This document shows, piece by piece, positions 6,320 to 14,029 of a stretch of 15,171 nucleotides of DNA; position 1 is the first letter of the stretch, and every line of letters starts with the position of its first letter. The notes below the pieces were generated by a model that searched no databases, had not been told where the DNA came from, and was given only the letters and a program-made list of their open reading frames with translations. The stretch comes from Rhodospirillales bacterium. Its GTDB lineage: Bacteria > Pseudomonadota > Alphaproteobacteria > Rhodospirillales > JABHCV01. The position numbers and the translations under genes were made by a program. Location of the stretch: contig JADHSW010000053.1 in NCBI GenBank assembly GCA_016776705.1, forward strand, positions 1 through 15,171. Direction: 5' to 3'.

Positions 6320-8206
6320 ATGCTTCACATCAATGACCTTACATACCGCATTGGCGGTCGCGTCCTGTTCGATCAGGCTTCCGTCGCCCTTCCCGCTGGC
6401 CACAAGGCTGGGCTGGTCGGGCGCAACGGAACCGGTAAATCGACACTGTTTAAAATGATCCTGGGCGAACTGCACCCCGATAGCGGTTCGATCAATATCA
6501 GGAACCGTGTCCGCATTGGCACTGTCGCCCAGGAAGCCCCCGGCGGTACAACCAGCCTTGTCGATGCAGTGCTTGCCGCCGATACGGAGCGCGCACAACT
6601 ACTGGATGAAGCTGAACACGCCAGTGACCCCGGTCGTATCGCCGACATCCACACCCGCCTTGCCGATATCGAATCCCATACGGCCCCGGCCCGGGCGGCG
6701 GCAATCCTGTCCGGCCTTGGCTTCAATGAAGAAGCCCAGAGCAGGCCCTGCTCGGATTTTTCCGGGGGTTGGCGCATGCGTGTCGCCCTGGCCGCCGTGT
6801 TGTTTTCAAATCCTGACCTGTTACTGCTGGATGAGCCAACCAACCACCTTGATCTGGAAGCGACAATCTGGCTGGAAAATTACCTCGCCAACTGGCGCGG
6901 CACCATGTTGGTGATCAGCCATGACCGCACCTTGCTAAATGCGTCAGTCAACGAAATCATTCATTTACAGGCCACCAAACTGATCCGATACGCAGGTGGT
7001 TACGATCGTTTCGAAAAAACCCGCGCCGAACGCCTGGCCAACGAAGCCAAGATGCGCACCAAGCAAATAGCTGCCCAACAACATATCCAGTCCTTCGTTG
7101 ACCGCTTTCGCGCCCAGGCAAACAAGGCCAAGCAAGCCCAAAGCCGCATAAAAATGCTGGCCCGTATGCAGCCCATCGCATCAATGATGGAAGAACGCAC
7201 CGTCGCCTTTGATTTTCCCAATCCTGATGCCCTGCCACCACCGATCATCTCGCTTGAAGATACCGAGGTCGGTTACGTGGTCGACAAACCTGTGTTACGA
7301 GGCCTGGACCTGCGCATCGATATGGATGATCGAATCGGCCTTATCGGCGCCAATGGCAACGGCAAATCGACGCTGGTCAAGCTGCTGTCCGACCGACTTA
7401 AGCCGATGGCTGGCAAGTTGCGAAAATCGTCAAAACTACGCATCGGTTATTTTGCCCAGCATCAGACCGAAGAATTGAGCGTTACCTCCACCGCCTATCA
7501 GATTATGGCGAGTAAACTTGCCACCCAGCCTGAATCAAAGGTACGTGGCCACCTTGGCCATTTCGGTTTCGGTGCAGACAAAGCCGATACGCTGGTTGCC
7601 GACCTGTCGGGTGGCGAGAAGGCGCGACTGTTATTCGCGGTCATGAGCCTTGAGAAACCCCACGTCCTGCTGCTTGATGAACCGACAAACCATCTGGATG
7701 TGGACTCCCGCGAATCCCTGGTCCATGCCCTGAACGATTTCGAGGGGGCCGTAATCCTTGTCAGTCACGATCCGCATCTGATCGAACTGGTCTGCGACCG
7801 CCTGTGGCTGGTCGATGGCGGTGGCTGCAAAACATGGGATGGCGATTTGGACGATTATCGCGCCAAGCTGCTCGATGATCGCCGCTCCAACAGCAAGGCA
7901 GACGGGCGTGGAAATGGTGAAGGATCGAAAAACCGTAAACAGGCGCGCAAGGAAAGAGCCAAGGCTCGTGCAGAAACCTCAGGCCTGCGCAAAAAGGCCA
8001 AGGAAGCTGAGAAGCACGTCGAAAAGATGGTGAAAAAGTTGGCCGACCTGGAGAACCAACTGGCGGCACCGGAGATCTACGAAGGATCGACATCAGCCTT
8101 GATGGAATTGCAGGTTAAACTTGGCGATGCAAAATCAGCCCTGGCCGATGCCGAAGACATTTGGATGGCAATGGAAGCCGAGATCGAGGCGACGGAAGTA
8201 GATTAA
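6320..8206 (+). CDS. ABC-F family ATPase (YheS/Uup type)
   Basis: The 628-residue protein has two nucleotide-binding domains in one chain and no membrane segments, the ABC-F layout; these proteins act on ribosomes rather than as transporters. Domain 1 has Walker A GRNGTGKST (34-42), signature FSGGW (147-151) and LLLLDEPTNHLD (167-178). Domain 2 has GANGNGKST (343-351), LSGGE (429-433) and LLLDEPTNHLD (450-460). Catalytic glutamates E172 and E454 are intact. The charged helical linker between the domains (about 230-285) is where ABC-F factors contact the P-site tRNA. The C-terminus (about 535-625) is a lysine/glutamate-rich coiled coil, as in YheS and Uup. I choose the ATG at 6320 because the family N-terminus begins MLHINDLTYR and an AGG lies 6 nt upstream. 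The end overlaps the convergent GGDEF/EAL gene by 4 nt. YheS is the closest guess. Confidence 0.9.
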   Translation: MLHINDLTYRIGGRVLFDQASVALPAGHKAGLVGRNGTGKSTLFKMILGELHPDSGSINIRNRVRIGTVAQEAPGGTTSLVDAVLAADTERAQLLDEAEHASDPGRIADIHTRLADIESHTAPARAAAILSGLGFNEEAQSRPCSDFSGGWRMRVALAAVLFSNPDLLLLDEPTNHLDLEATIWLENYLANWRGTMLVISHDRTLLNASVNEIIHLQATKLIRYAGGYDRFEKTRAERLANEAKMRTKQIAAQQHIQSFVDRFRAQANKAKQAQSRIKMLARMQPIASMMEERTVAFDFPNPDALPPPIISLEDTEVGYVVDKPVLRGLDLRIDMDDRIGLIGANGNGKSTLVKLLSDRLKPMAGKLRKSSKLRIGYFAQHQTEELSVTSTAYQIMASKLATQPESKVRGHLGHFGFGADKADTLVADLSGGEKARLLFAVMSLEKPHVLLLDEPTNHLDVDSRESLVHALNDFEGAVILVSHDPHLIELVCDRLWLVDGGGCKTWDGDLDDYRAKLLDDRRSNSKADGRGNGEGSKNRKQARKERAKARAETSGLRKKAKEAEKHVEKMVKKLADLENQLAAPEIYEGSTSALMELQVKLGDAKSALADAEDIWMAMEAEIEATEVD

Positions 8207-11200
8207 CTCTCAGCGACCCGCGGTAGATCACCGCTCAGATACCGGGTCATTTCGATAGCCGATAGCGGCTCACTAAAATGAAATCCCTGAATTAAGTGAC
8301 ACCCCCTTGAGCGAAGTAACGCCAGTTGTTCAGGGGTTTCGACTCCTTCTGCTACTACAGGAAGATCAAGGCTGCCGCACATGGCGATGATCGCGTTCAC
8401 CAGAGCCAAATCCCGGGAATTGGTGACTATGTCCTTGATAAATGTTTGATCAATTTTCAGTGCGTTTACCTGGAAGTGTTTCAGATATGCAAAGGATGAA
8501 TAACCGGTGCCAAAATCGTCGAGAGCAAGCCTCACTCCCATGGCTGACAGTTCATTCAATCGTTCAATAATTTGCACAGAATCTTCGATAAGGACTGATT
8601 CCGTAATTTCTATGGCCAGCGCTTCAGCTGGCAGATTACATCCACTCAAGGCATCCCGCACTACATCAATAAGACCATGATTTCTAAAATTTGATCTTGA
8701 TATATTGACGCTAAGAATTAAGGTCGGAGCAACATCCGCCCGCCATGAGGCAACTTGGCGACAGGCTTCATCAAGGACCCATTTTTCGATCGGCAGGATA
8801 AATCCGGCATCTTCCGCCACCGTGATCAATTGACCGGGGTCCACGTCTTTCAATATTGCGTCGTCCCAGCGTATCAGTGCTTCAACAGCAGCGACCCGGT
8901 CCTGGAACACATCGACCACAGGCTGAAAATAGAGTTCAAAATCCTCACGGTACAGGGCATGGCGAAGGCGTTCGGCAATACGGCTGTGCTGTTGTGCAAG
9001 ATCGTTTAGCCCCGGCGTAAAAAAGCGGAACGTATTGCGTCCCTGCCGCTTGGATTTATACATCGCGGCATCGGCATGCTGCAGAAGAACTTCCGACTCT
9101 TCTCCGTCATCGGGGTAGATAGCAACCCCCAAACTGGCTGTTACGAAAGTTTCAATGCCATCCAGTTCGAAGGCAGGCGCGAAAACATCAATAATTTTTG
9201 TTGCAACAGTTTCTGGTCCGTTGGGTAAGTCTACGTCATTCAACAAAATAATAAATTCATCGCCACCAAGGCGGGCCACGGTGTCCTCCTGGCGAACCAG
9301 ATTAACCAGTCTTTCGCCAATAAGCTTCAACAACTGATCGCCAGCCGCGTGGCCACGGGTGTCATTGACCTGCTTGAAGTGATCAAGATCGACAAAAATC
9401 AGCCCTACATTGCGTTGCTCGCGCCGGGCATGTTCAATCGAGCGGGCCAAACGATCGAATAGCAGCGAGCGATTTGGCAGGCCCGTAATCTGATCGATGG
9501 TGGCCTGTAGACGTAATTGTTCCTCAACCAACTTTCGCGCCGTAATATCTTCATGAGTGGAAATGACTTCGGACCAGTCGTCTTCACGGCCCGTAACGAC
9601 CCTGCTGGTACAACTGACTTCAATGATTGAACCATCAACTTTGAAATCTTGAAATTCATTGGAATAAGTATGCTCACCTGCCGCCAAAGCCACCAGTTCG
9701 CCAATGTAAAATTCCGACCACCCACTGTTTTTCCAAAGATCGAAATTGTCATCGTATTCTTTGAATTCTTCGAACGAGCTCGCCCCAAACATTCGTATCA
9801 GAGTATCATTTGCATCAAGCAGCAAGATGTCCATGACCGCGTCCTTAAGCTCGTCCTCATGCTCTTCAAAATAATGCCGGAGATCTGTAATACCTTCCTC
9901 GCGCAACCGGTCAATACGCTGTTTAACAAGAGAATAATCTTCCAGACACACGCCCGATGGGGATTGATGGTAAAGGGCGCGGAACCGCTCTTCGCTTTCA
10001 CGAAGGTGTTTTTCTGCTCGTTTGCGCTCTGTGATGTCCCGCCCGGAGCCATAATACCCTTGAAAAATTCCGTCTGCATCAAAGACCGGAGTACCGCTAA
10101 TAGATACCGTCAGGGTTTTTCCCCCTTCAAATATTAAGTCGTACTCAAAATTTCGAAACTTTCGATGCGCATCCATATCGGCCAAGTGCTTTTGCCAATA
10201 ATCCGTATCGGTATCCATATGACTGAGTTCTTTTCGAGTTTTTCCCAGAACTTCTTTCGCATCCCGGTTTGTGATATCAAGGTAGCGGTCCGAAACATAG
10301 GTGAAGCGAAGAGTGGAATCCATTTCCCACAACCAGTCAGACGACACTTCGGCGAACTCCCTGAAACGGGCTTCACTTTTCAGTAATGCCTTCTCAGATT
10401 GCTTGTGTTCGGTAACGTCTTGTCCCGTGCCCAAGTATCCTTGAAAAACATCTTGATCGTCGAAAACCGGATTGCCGCTAATGGATATTGTCAATACACG
10501 CCCGCTTGCTATTTGCAAGTCGTACTCGAAATTTCTAAATTTTCTATGGGCGTCAAGATCGGCCAGATGACGCTGCCAATACTCGTTATCGCTTTTGCCA
10601 AAACTGATCTCACGCCGGGTTTTACCGATATATATTTCCGGGTTAAAGCCTGTTATTTCCTTGTTACGCGGAGAGAAGTAAGTGAAGCGCAAATCCTTAT
10701 CCATCTCCCAAAACCAGTCTGTGGCTATATTGGTGAATTCCCGGAACTTGTGCTCGCTTTTCTGCAAGGCTTTTTCAGCATTTTTTCGTTCGGTAACATC
10801 CGAATAAAGAGAGACGAAGCCGCCATCAGGCATTGGGTGGCGACGAATTTCGATAACCTTTCCATCGGGACTGGTCCGCTCAAACAAGGGCGGATTACAT
10901 TTTTGGGCCCGCTCAACGTACTTACGAACCAACGCCTCCGTATCGCCAGGGCCATATTCACCGCGTTCGACATTAAAGCGCACGAACTTTTCAAGAGGGT
11001 CTCCCGGTTGAAAATTTTCAGCAGGAAACCTTTGAACTTCGAGAAATCGCCGGTTATAGGCAAGTACGTTAAGGTCAGCATCGACCAGACTGATGCCATC
11101 GGCCATGTTCTCGAATGTTGTTTCAAGTAATTCGGTTTTTTCAGAAAGTTCGTCCGCAGTCTTGCTAATGGAAATATCTTCAACACTTGACCAGATCATT

Positions 11201-11517
11201 TGCTGATCATTCTCACGAATCAGAACACCCGACAGGCGCACGGGAACCCTGTGTCCGTCTTTATGCAGGTATTCTTTTTCGTAAGGGCCATATCGCCCAG
11301 ACTCGGAAAGTGAAGCCAGTTGTTCTTGCTCCTGGTCTTCAAAATCCTTAGGCGTCACTTCCCAATATGTCAGGTTTATCGCTTCTTCAGCGGTGTATCC
11401 AATGATCGAGGCAAATGCCTTGTTTACGTAAGACAGACGGCCATCCATATCGCAAATGGCCAAACCAATAGGCAAAGCCTCGATTAATGCGCGGTCTGGA
11501 TGGACTTGTAGCTTCAA
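8203..11517 (-). CDS. Five-PAS GGDEF/EAL c-di-GMP turnover protein
   Basis: The 1104-residue protein has no membrane segment, so it is a cytoplasmic sensor-enzyme. PAS-like domains lie at about 10-118, 130-245, 253-372, 380-498 and 508-662, then GGDEF (about 670-835) and EAL (about 845-1095). PAS3 and PAS4 are near-copies sharing H-R-K-F-R-N-F-E-Y-D-L. The GGDEF motif (751-755) and the RxxD inhibitory site (R742-D745, five residues upstream) are intact. EAL (879-881), E970/E974 in I-E-I-T-E-S, D1000-D1001 in DDFGTGYSS and K1021 are also present, so both synthesis and hydrolysis of c-di-GMP look possible. The start is TTG at 11517: there is no in-frame ATG between the upstream stop and PAS1, and the ribosome-binding site is weak. 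The ligand of the PAS domains cannot be read. It is divergent from the UbiV-like operon. Confidence 0.95.
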   Translation of the reverse strand: MKLQVHPDRALIEALPIGLAICDMDGRLSYVNKAFASIIGYTAEEAINLTYWEVTPKDFEDQEQEQLASLSESGRYGPYEKEYLHKDGHRVPVRLSGVLIRENDQQMIWSSVEDISISKTADELSEKTELLETTFENMADGISLVDADLNVLAYNRRFLEVQRFPAENFQPGDPLEKFVRFNVERGEYGPGDTEALVRKYVERAQKCNPPLFERTSPDGKVIEIRRHPMPDGGFVSLYSDVTERKNAEKALQKSEHKFREFTNIATDWFWEMDKDLRFTYFSPRNKEITGFNPEIYIGKTRREISFGKSDNEYWQRHLADLDAHRKFRNFEYDLQIASGRVLTISISGNPVFDDQDVFQGYLGTGQDVTEHKQSEKALLKSEARFREFAEVSSDWLWEMDSTLRFTYVSDRYLDITNRDAKEVLGKTRKELSHMDTDTDYWQKHLADMDAHRKFRNFEYDLIFEGGKTLTVSISGTPVFDADGIFQGYYGSGRDITERKRAEKHLRESEERFRALYHQSPSGVCLEDYSLVKQRIDRLREEGITDLRHYFEEHEDELKDAVMDILLLDANDTLIRMFGASSFEEFKEYDDNFDLWKNSGWSEFYIGELVALAAGEHTYSNEFQDFKVDGSIIEVSCTSRVVTGREDDWSEVISTHEDITARKLVEEQLRLQATIDQITGLPNRSLLFDRLARSIEHARREQRNVGLIFVDLDHFKQVNDTRGHAAGDQLLKLIGERLVNLVRQEDTVARLGGDEFIILLNDVDLPNGPETVATKIIDVFAPAFELDGIETFVTASLGVAIYPDDGEESEVLLQHADAAMYKSKRQGRNTFRFFTPGLNDLAQQHSRIAERLRHALYREDFELYFQPVVDVFQDRVAAVEALIRWDDAILKDVDPGQLITVAEDAGFILPIEKWVLDEACRQVASWRADVAPTLILSVNISRSNFRNHGLIDVVRDALSGCNLPAEALAIEITESVLIEDSVQIIERLNELSAMGVRLALDDFGTGYSSFAYLKHFQVNALKIDQTFIKDIVTNSRDLALVNAIIAMCGSLDLPVVAEGVETPEQLALLRSRGCHLIQGFHFSEPLSAIEMTRYLSGDLPRVAES

Positions 11518-11579
11518 ATCGAAGGCACCCGTCAGATGGCTGAAAACTATTTTTGTTTGTTAGACTAACCGTTTTGGCT

Positions 11580-11632
11580 AGCCTGATACAGGAGGTGCCC
11601 CCTTGTAAAGGAATAGCCGCACTAATCAGGCT
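11580..11632. repeat. Inverted repeat in the divergent intergenic region
   Basis: AGCCTGAT at 11580-11587 is the exact reverse complement of ATCAGGCT at 11625-11632, separated by 37 nt, and AGCCTGA recurs at 11680-11686. The right arm abuts the FNR-type box. The left arm overlaps a small palindrome, GGCTAGCC (11576-11583), and GTTAGACTAAC lies at 11559-11569. These may be operator half-sites for either divergent gene, but chance is possible. Confidence 0.4.
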
Positions 11633-11645
11633 TAATGACGATCAA
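11632..11645 (+). promoter_or_regulatory. FNR/Anr-type box
   Basis: TTAATGACGATCAA matches the FNR-family consensus TTGAT-N4-ATCAA with one mismatch (A for G at the third position). Its centre (between 11638 and 11639) lies about 41 bp upstream of the start site predicted from the -10 element at 11667-11672. That is the geometry of a class II FNR-activated promoter, pointing toward the UbiV-like gene. Confidence 0.7.
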
Positions 11646-11666
11646 GTACACGGAGATAATCACCCC

Positions 11667-11672
11667 TATAAT
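11667..11672 (+). promoter_or_regulatory. -10 element of the UbiV-like operon promoter
   Basis: A perfect TATAAT. Transcription would start near 11679-11680, giving an untranslated leader of about 30 nt before the ATG at 11711. No good -35 hexamer is visible at the usual spacing, as expected where an activator occupies that position. Confidence 0.65.
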
Positions 11673-11710
11673 TCAGAATAGCCTGACCATGAAAGTGATC
11701 ACAGGGATAA

Positions 11711-12553
11711 ATGTTAAAATTAGCCGTTACCTTTGGCGAATCCAGTCATTTTGACGCGGTTGAAGACCGGGACGATCTGGAACGTCGATTCCAGCCCTGT
11801 ATTCCCGACGACATCTCCTATCGACTGGGAAACATTCGTCTTGGCAATGAGTTCTGCGAGCGCCTGATGCCATCTTCAAATCAGACCCGCAATGCCATTT
11901 TCAAAGCTGATCGTTTCAACCTTCCTTTTTCGCTGGTGCTCTCGAACCTTACCGATAAGGGACATAAAAAGCTGAAACGCCTACTTCCTGTCTTGCCGGA
12001 TAATACGGATGTAACCGTCAACGACTGGGGAACAGCCGCCCTGGTTTCATCTGAATACCCTAACCTTTCCGTCACTGCCGGACGGCTTTTATGCAAACAC
12101 CTTAAGGAAGCCCGGATATCGACACCGGATGCAGACCCCGAAGTTGTCTGGCCGATCAGCAGTAAACAGTTCCAAAAGGTTCTTGGCGGATTGGGCATTC
12201 AGAATGCCGAAGTCGATCTGGCCCCCCACACGCGCCCACCTGCTAAAAAAACACCGGGGTTCAGCGTGTCCTTGCATCTACAGCGGGGGTACTCAGCCAA
12301 AAGTCACGTTTGCAAAGTCGGCTCGATCAATTTGCCGCCTGAAAAGAAATTCGCGCCAGGGCACCTGTGTCGCCGTGAATGTCTGGATTATGTTTCGCCG
12401 GTGATCGAGCAGCCACATCCGAAAAAAGATGCCCTGCCTGTTTTTCAAAGGGGCAACACCTGGTTCTATGAATATTCCGAACGCATGAACGCCGCTATTG
12501 CCACAGCCATTGAAAATTCCGTCATTGACCAAGCCATCGTGACGCTGGACTGA
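11711..12553 (+). CDS. UbiV-like protein of the U32 peptidase family
   Basis: This 280-residue protein resembles UbiV, the Fe-S partner of UbiU in oxygen-independent ubiquinone hydroxylation. The likeness is in motifs rather than close identity: L-G-N-E-F-C (C49) corresponds to the LGEAVC of E. coli UbiV, and H-L-Q-R-G-Y-S-A-K-S-H-V-C (189-201) to its H-L-P-L-A-Y-S-A-R-C. The cysteines C49, C201, C220 and C224 (spacing x18 then x3) parallel the four [4Fe-4S] ligands C39, C180, C193 and C197 of E. coli UbiV (x12 then x3). A UbiV-like middle part with ND-x-G-x-A (104-109) and T-A-G-R-L-L-C-K-H is also seen. An AGGGA lies close to the ATG (3-nt spacing, short). The next gene starts 2 nt after the stop. 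With the FNR-type promoter upstream, anaerobic expression is likely. It is too divergent for me to assign ubiV itself. Confidence 0.7.
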   Translation: MLKLAVTFGESSHFDAVEDRDDLERRFQPCIPDDISYRLGNIRLGNEFCERLMPSSNQTRNAIFKADRFNLPFSLVLSNLTDKGHKKLKRLLPVLPDNTDVTVNDWGTAALVSSEYPNLSVTAGRLLCKHLKEARISTPDADPEVVWPISSKQFQKVLGGLGIQNAEVDLAPHTRPPAKKTPGFSVSLHLQRGYSAKSHVCKVGSINLPPEKKFAPGHLCRRECLDYVSPVIEQPHPKKDALPVFQRGNTWFYEYSERMNAAIATAIENSVIDQAIVTLD

Positions 12554-12555
12554 CC

Positions 12556-13563
12556 ATGAAAATTGTTTCCCCCATCAGCAAAGTCGAAGAAGCCGCCGAA
12601 TTCGCCCGCATCGGCGCGGATGAGTTGTTTTTCGGCGTCATTCCCGAAGAATGGACAAAACGATACGGCAATTTCACCGCCAACCGGCGCAGCGCCAATA
12701 ACCTGAACAGCCTTGCTGATGTGCAAGAAGTTATCTGTGCCGTTCAGGGCGAAGGCAAGCGGACCTCGGTCGCGCTGAACGGCACAACCCACACCGCCGA
12801 GCAAATTGAATTTGTCAAGGAACTGGCGGTGAAGCTGGCCGATATGGGTGTTGATTCCCTGATCGTCGGCGATGTCCAGGTGTTGTCACTGGTGAACGAG
12901 TTGGAACTCCCGGTTCGCCTGCACGTCAGTTCCACCGCATCATGTCGCAATATTGCAACGGCACGGTATTTCCAAAAATTGGGAGCCGACCGCATTATTC
13001 TACCGCGCCATGTTTCCCTGAAGGAAGTCTCGACCATGGCGAAAGGCGCGCCCGAAATTGAATTCGAGGCGTTCGTGCTGAACGACGGCTGCCCCTACGA
13101 GGAAGGCCTTTGCCACACACTGCATCTGCCAAACCAGATGGGTGGACCGCTGTGTTTTGAGCAATTTGGCCTTGAAACCGAACGCCTTGACGGTAACTCA
13201 ATGAGTGCTGGGGAAATCCAACAAATTGATCAGAACGATACCTGTTATGATCGCTGGCGCTGGTCCAAGTTCTCCCGCGGTTTTACCACCACTGAAAGCG
13301 GCCAGCCATACGGCCCTTGCGGCCTGTGCGCCATTCCCGCCTTGAAAGAAGCCGGTGTTGAATACATCAAGATTGCCGGGCGCGATGGCAATACGACCCG
13401 AAAAATCAAAAGCCTTGATATGGTGCTGGAAATAACCTCACGGCTAAATAATGGTGAAAATAACAAGAGCATCATGTCTTGCGCCAAGGGATTGCGTGGA
13501 CAGCCAGAACTCTGCCAGAACAGCGAAATGTGCTATTATCCGGAAGTTATCGAAACCCCTTAA
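12556..13563 (+). CDS. U32 peptidase-family protein, UbiU-like Fe-S enzyme
   Basis: The 335-residue protein has the U32 fold pattern: MKIVSPISKVEEA at the N-terminus, L-I-V-G-D-V-Q (102-108), LHVSSTAS (122-129), RIILPRHVSLKEV (146-158), and the U32 core E-A-F-V-L-N-D-G-C (171-179). C179-x6-C186-x13-C200, with C255 or C258 as a fourth ligand, parallels the [4Fe-4S] cysteines C169-x6-C176-x16-C193 and C232 of E. coli UbiU. The C-terminal Y-I-K-I-A-G-R (270-276) matches the V-K-I-E-G-R of UbiU. Three further cysteines (C309, C320, C326) in a short tail are not found in E. coli UbiU. Despite the family name, characterised members act in RNA or quinone hydroxylation rather than proteolysis, so a peptidase role is doubtful. 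It is co-transcribed with the UbiV-like gene (2-nt gap) and its stop overlaps the convergent holC stop. Confidence 0.82.
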   Translation: MKIVSPISKVEEAAEFARIGADELFFGVIPEEWTKRYGNFTANRRSANNLNSLADVQEVICAVQGEGKRTSVALNGTTHTAEQIEFVKELAVKLADMGVDSLIVGDVQVLSLVNELELPVRLHVSSTASCRNIATARYFQKLGADRIILPRHVSLKEVSTMAKGAPEIEFEAFVLNDGCPYEEGLCHTLHLPNQMGGPLCFEQFGLETERLDGNSMSAGEIQQIDQNDTCYDRWRWSKFSRGFTTTESGQPYGPCGLCAIPALKEAGVEYIKIAGRDGNTTRKIKSLDMVLEITSRLNNGENNKSIMSCAKGLRGQPELCQNSEMCYYPEVIETP

Positions 13564-14015
13564 CCGGTGGCTTTTTCTTCCCAGCCGCCGCGTTCTGTCT
13601 GTTGCAAATATTTAAGCGGATGTCCGGCTTCCCTGTAAGCCTTCCATCGTTCACGGGCTACCGCAACCTGCGTGCTGTCATTACCGTCGAACAGCTCAAA
13701 ACAACGCTCAAAAGCACTAACATCGTCGCTGGCCGCACCGTCGGTAAGGAAAAGAAAGGTCGCGTTATTCAGGTTGTCATCACCCGCCGTCAACCAGATC
13801 GGCTGATCTTCAGGCCTGCCATCCTTGGCGGTGCCGTGGGGCAACCACGAGCCCTGAACATAGCTCCACAACTCGTTGTTCAGTTGTTCCGCACGCGCAT
13901 CCGAACCGACCATAACCAGCGCGCGCTTGCCTGCTGAAAGGGTCTTTTCCAACAGCACAGGCAAGGCGTCTTCGAGGCGGGATTTCTGTAGATGGTAGAA
14001 AGACACCTCGGTCAT
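13560..14015 (-). CDS. holC: DNA polymerase III chi subunit
   Basis: Chi, with psi, links the clamp loader of DNA polymerase III to single-strand-binding protein at the replication fork. The 151-residue protein has the family pattern: F-Y-H-L near the start (6-9), S-R-L-E-D-A-L-P-V-L-L-E-K (12-24), a Rossmann-like strand R-A-L-V-M-V (31-36), then L-W-S-Y (49-52), S-W-L-P-H-G (56-61) and Q-P-I-W-L (71-75). Near the C-terminus it has the W-K-A-Y-R-x-A-G-H-P-L-K-Y stretch seen in alphaproteobacterial HolC. It starts 14 nt after the pepA stop, a common gene pairing (pepA-holC also in E. coli). Its stop overlaps the convergent U32 gene by 4 nt. No good ribosome-binding site is visible, so translation may depend on coupling with pepA. 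Confidence 0.93.
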   Translation of the reverse strand: MTEVSFYHLQKSRLEDALPVLLEKTLSAGKRALVMVGSDARAEQLNNELWSYVQGSWLPHGTAKDGRPEDQPIWLTAGDDNLNNATFLFLTDGAASDDVSAFERCFELFDGNDSTQVAVARERWKAYREAGHPLKYLQQTERGGWEEKATG

Positions 14016-14029
14016 GGTTTTGGGCTAAC

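Noticed and set aside
10130..10580. Repeats that might suggest a mobile or CRISPR-like element
   Set aside because: They are the coding sequences of two duplicated PAS domains in one intact reading frame.
10399..11130. 243-codon plus-strand frame opposite the PAS region
   Set aside because: Antisense shadow of the PAS/GGDEF/EAL gene, whose domain motifs are unmistakable.
11688..11750. Short frame of about 20 codons overlapping the UbiV-like start, a possible leader peptide
   Set aside because: No ribosome-binding site and no attenuator-like hairpins nearby.
11711..13563. Direct assignment of the pair as ubiV and ubiU
   Set aside because: Cysteine order matches, but spacings, overall sequence and the missing ubiT neighbour make a firm symbol unsafe.
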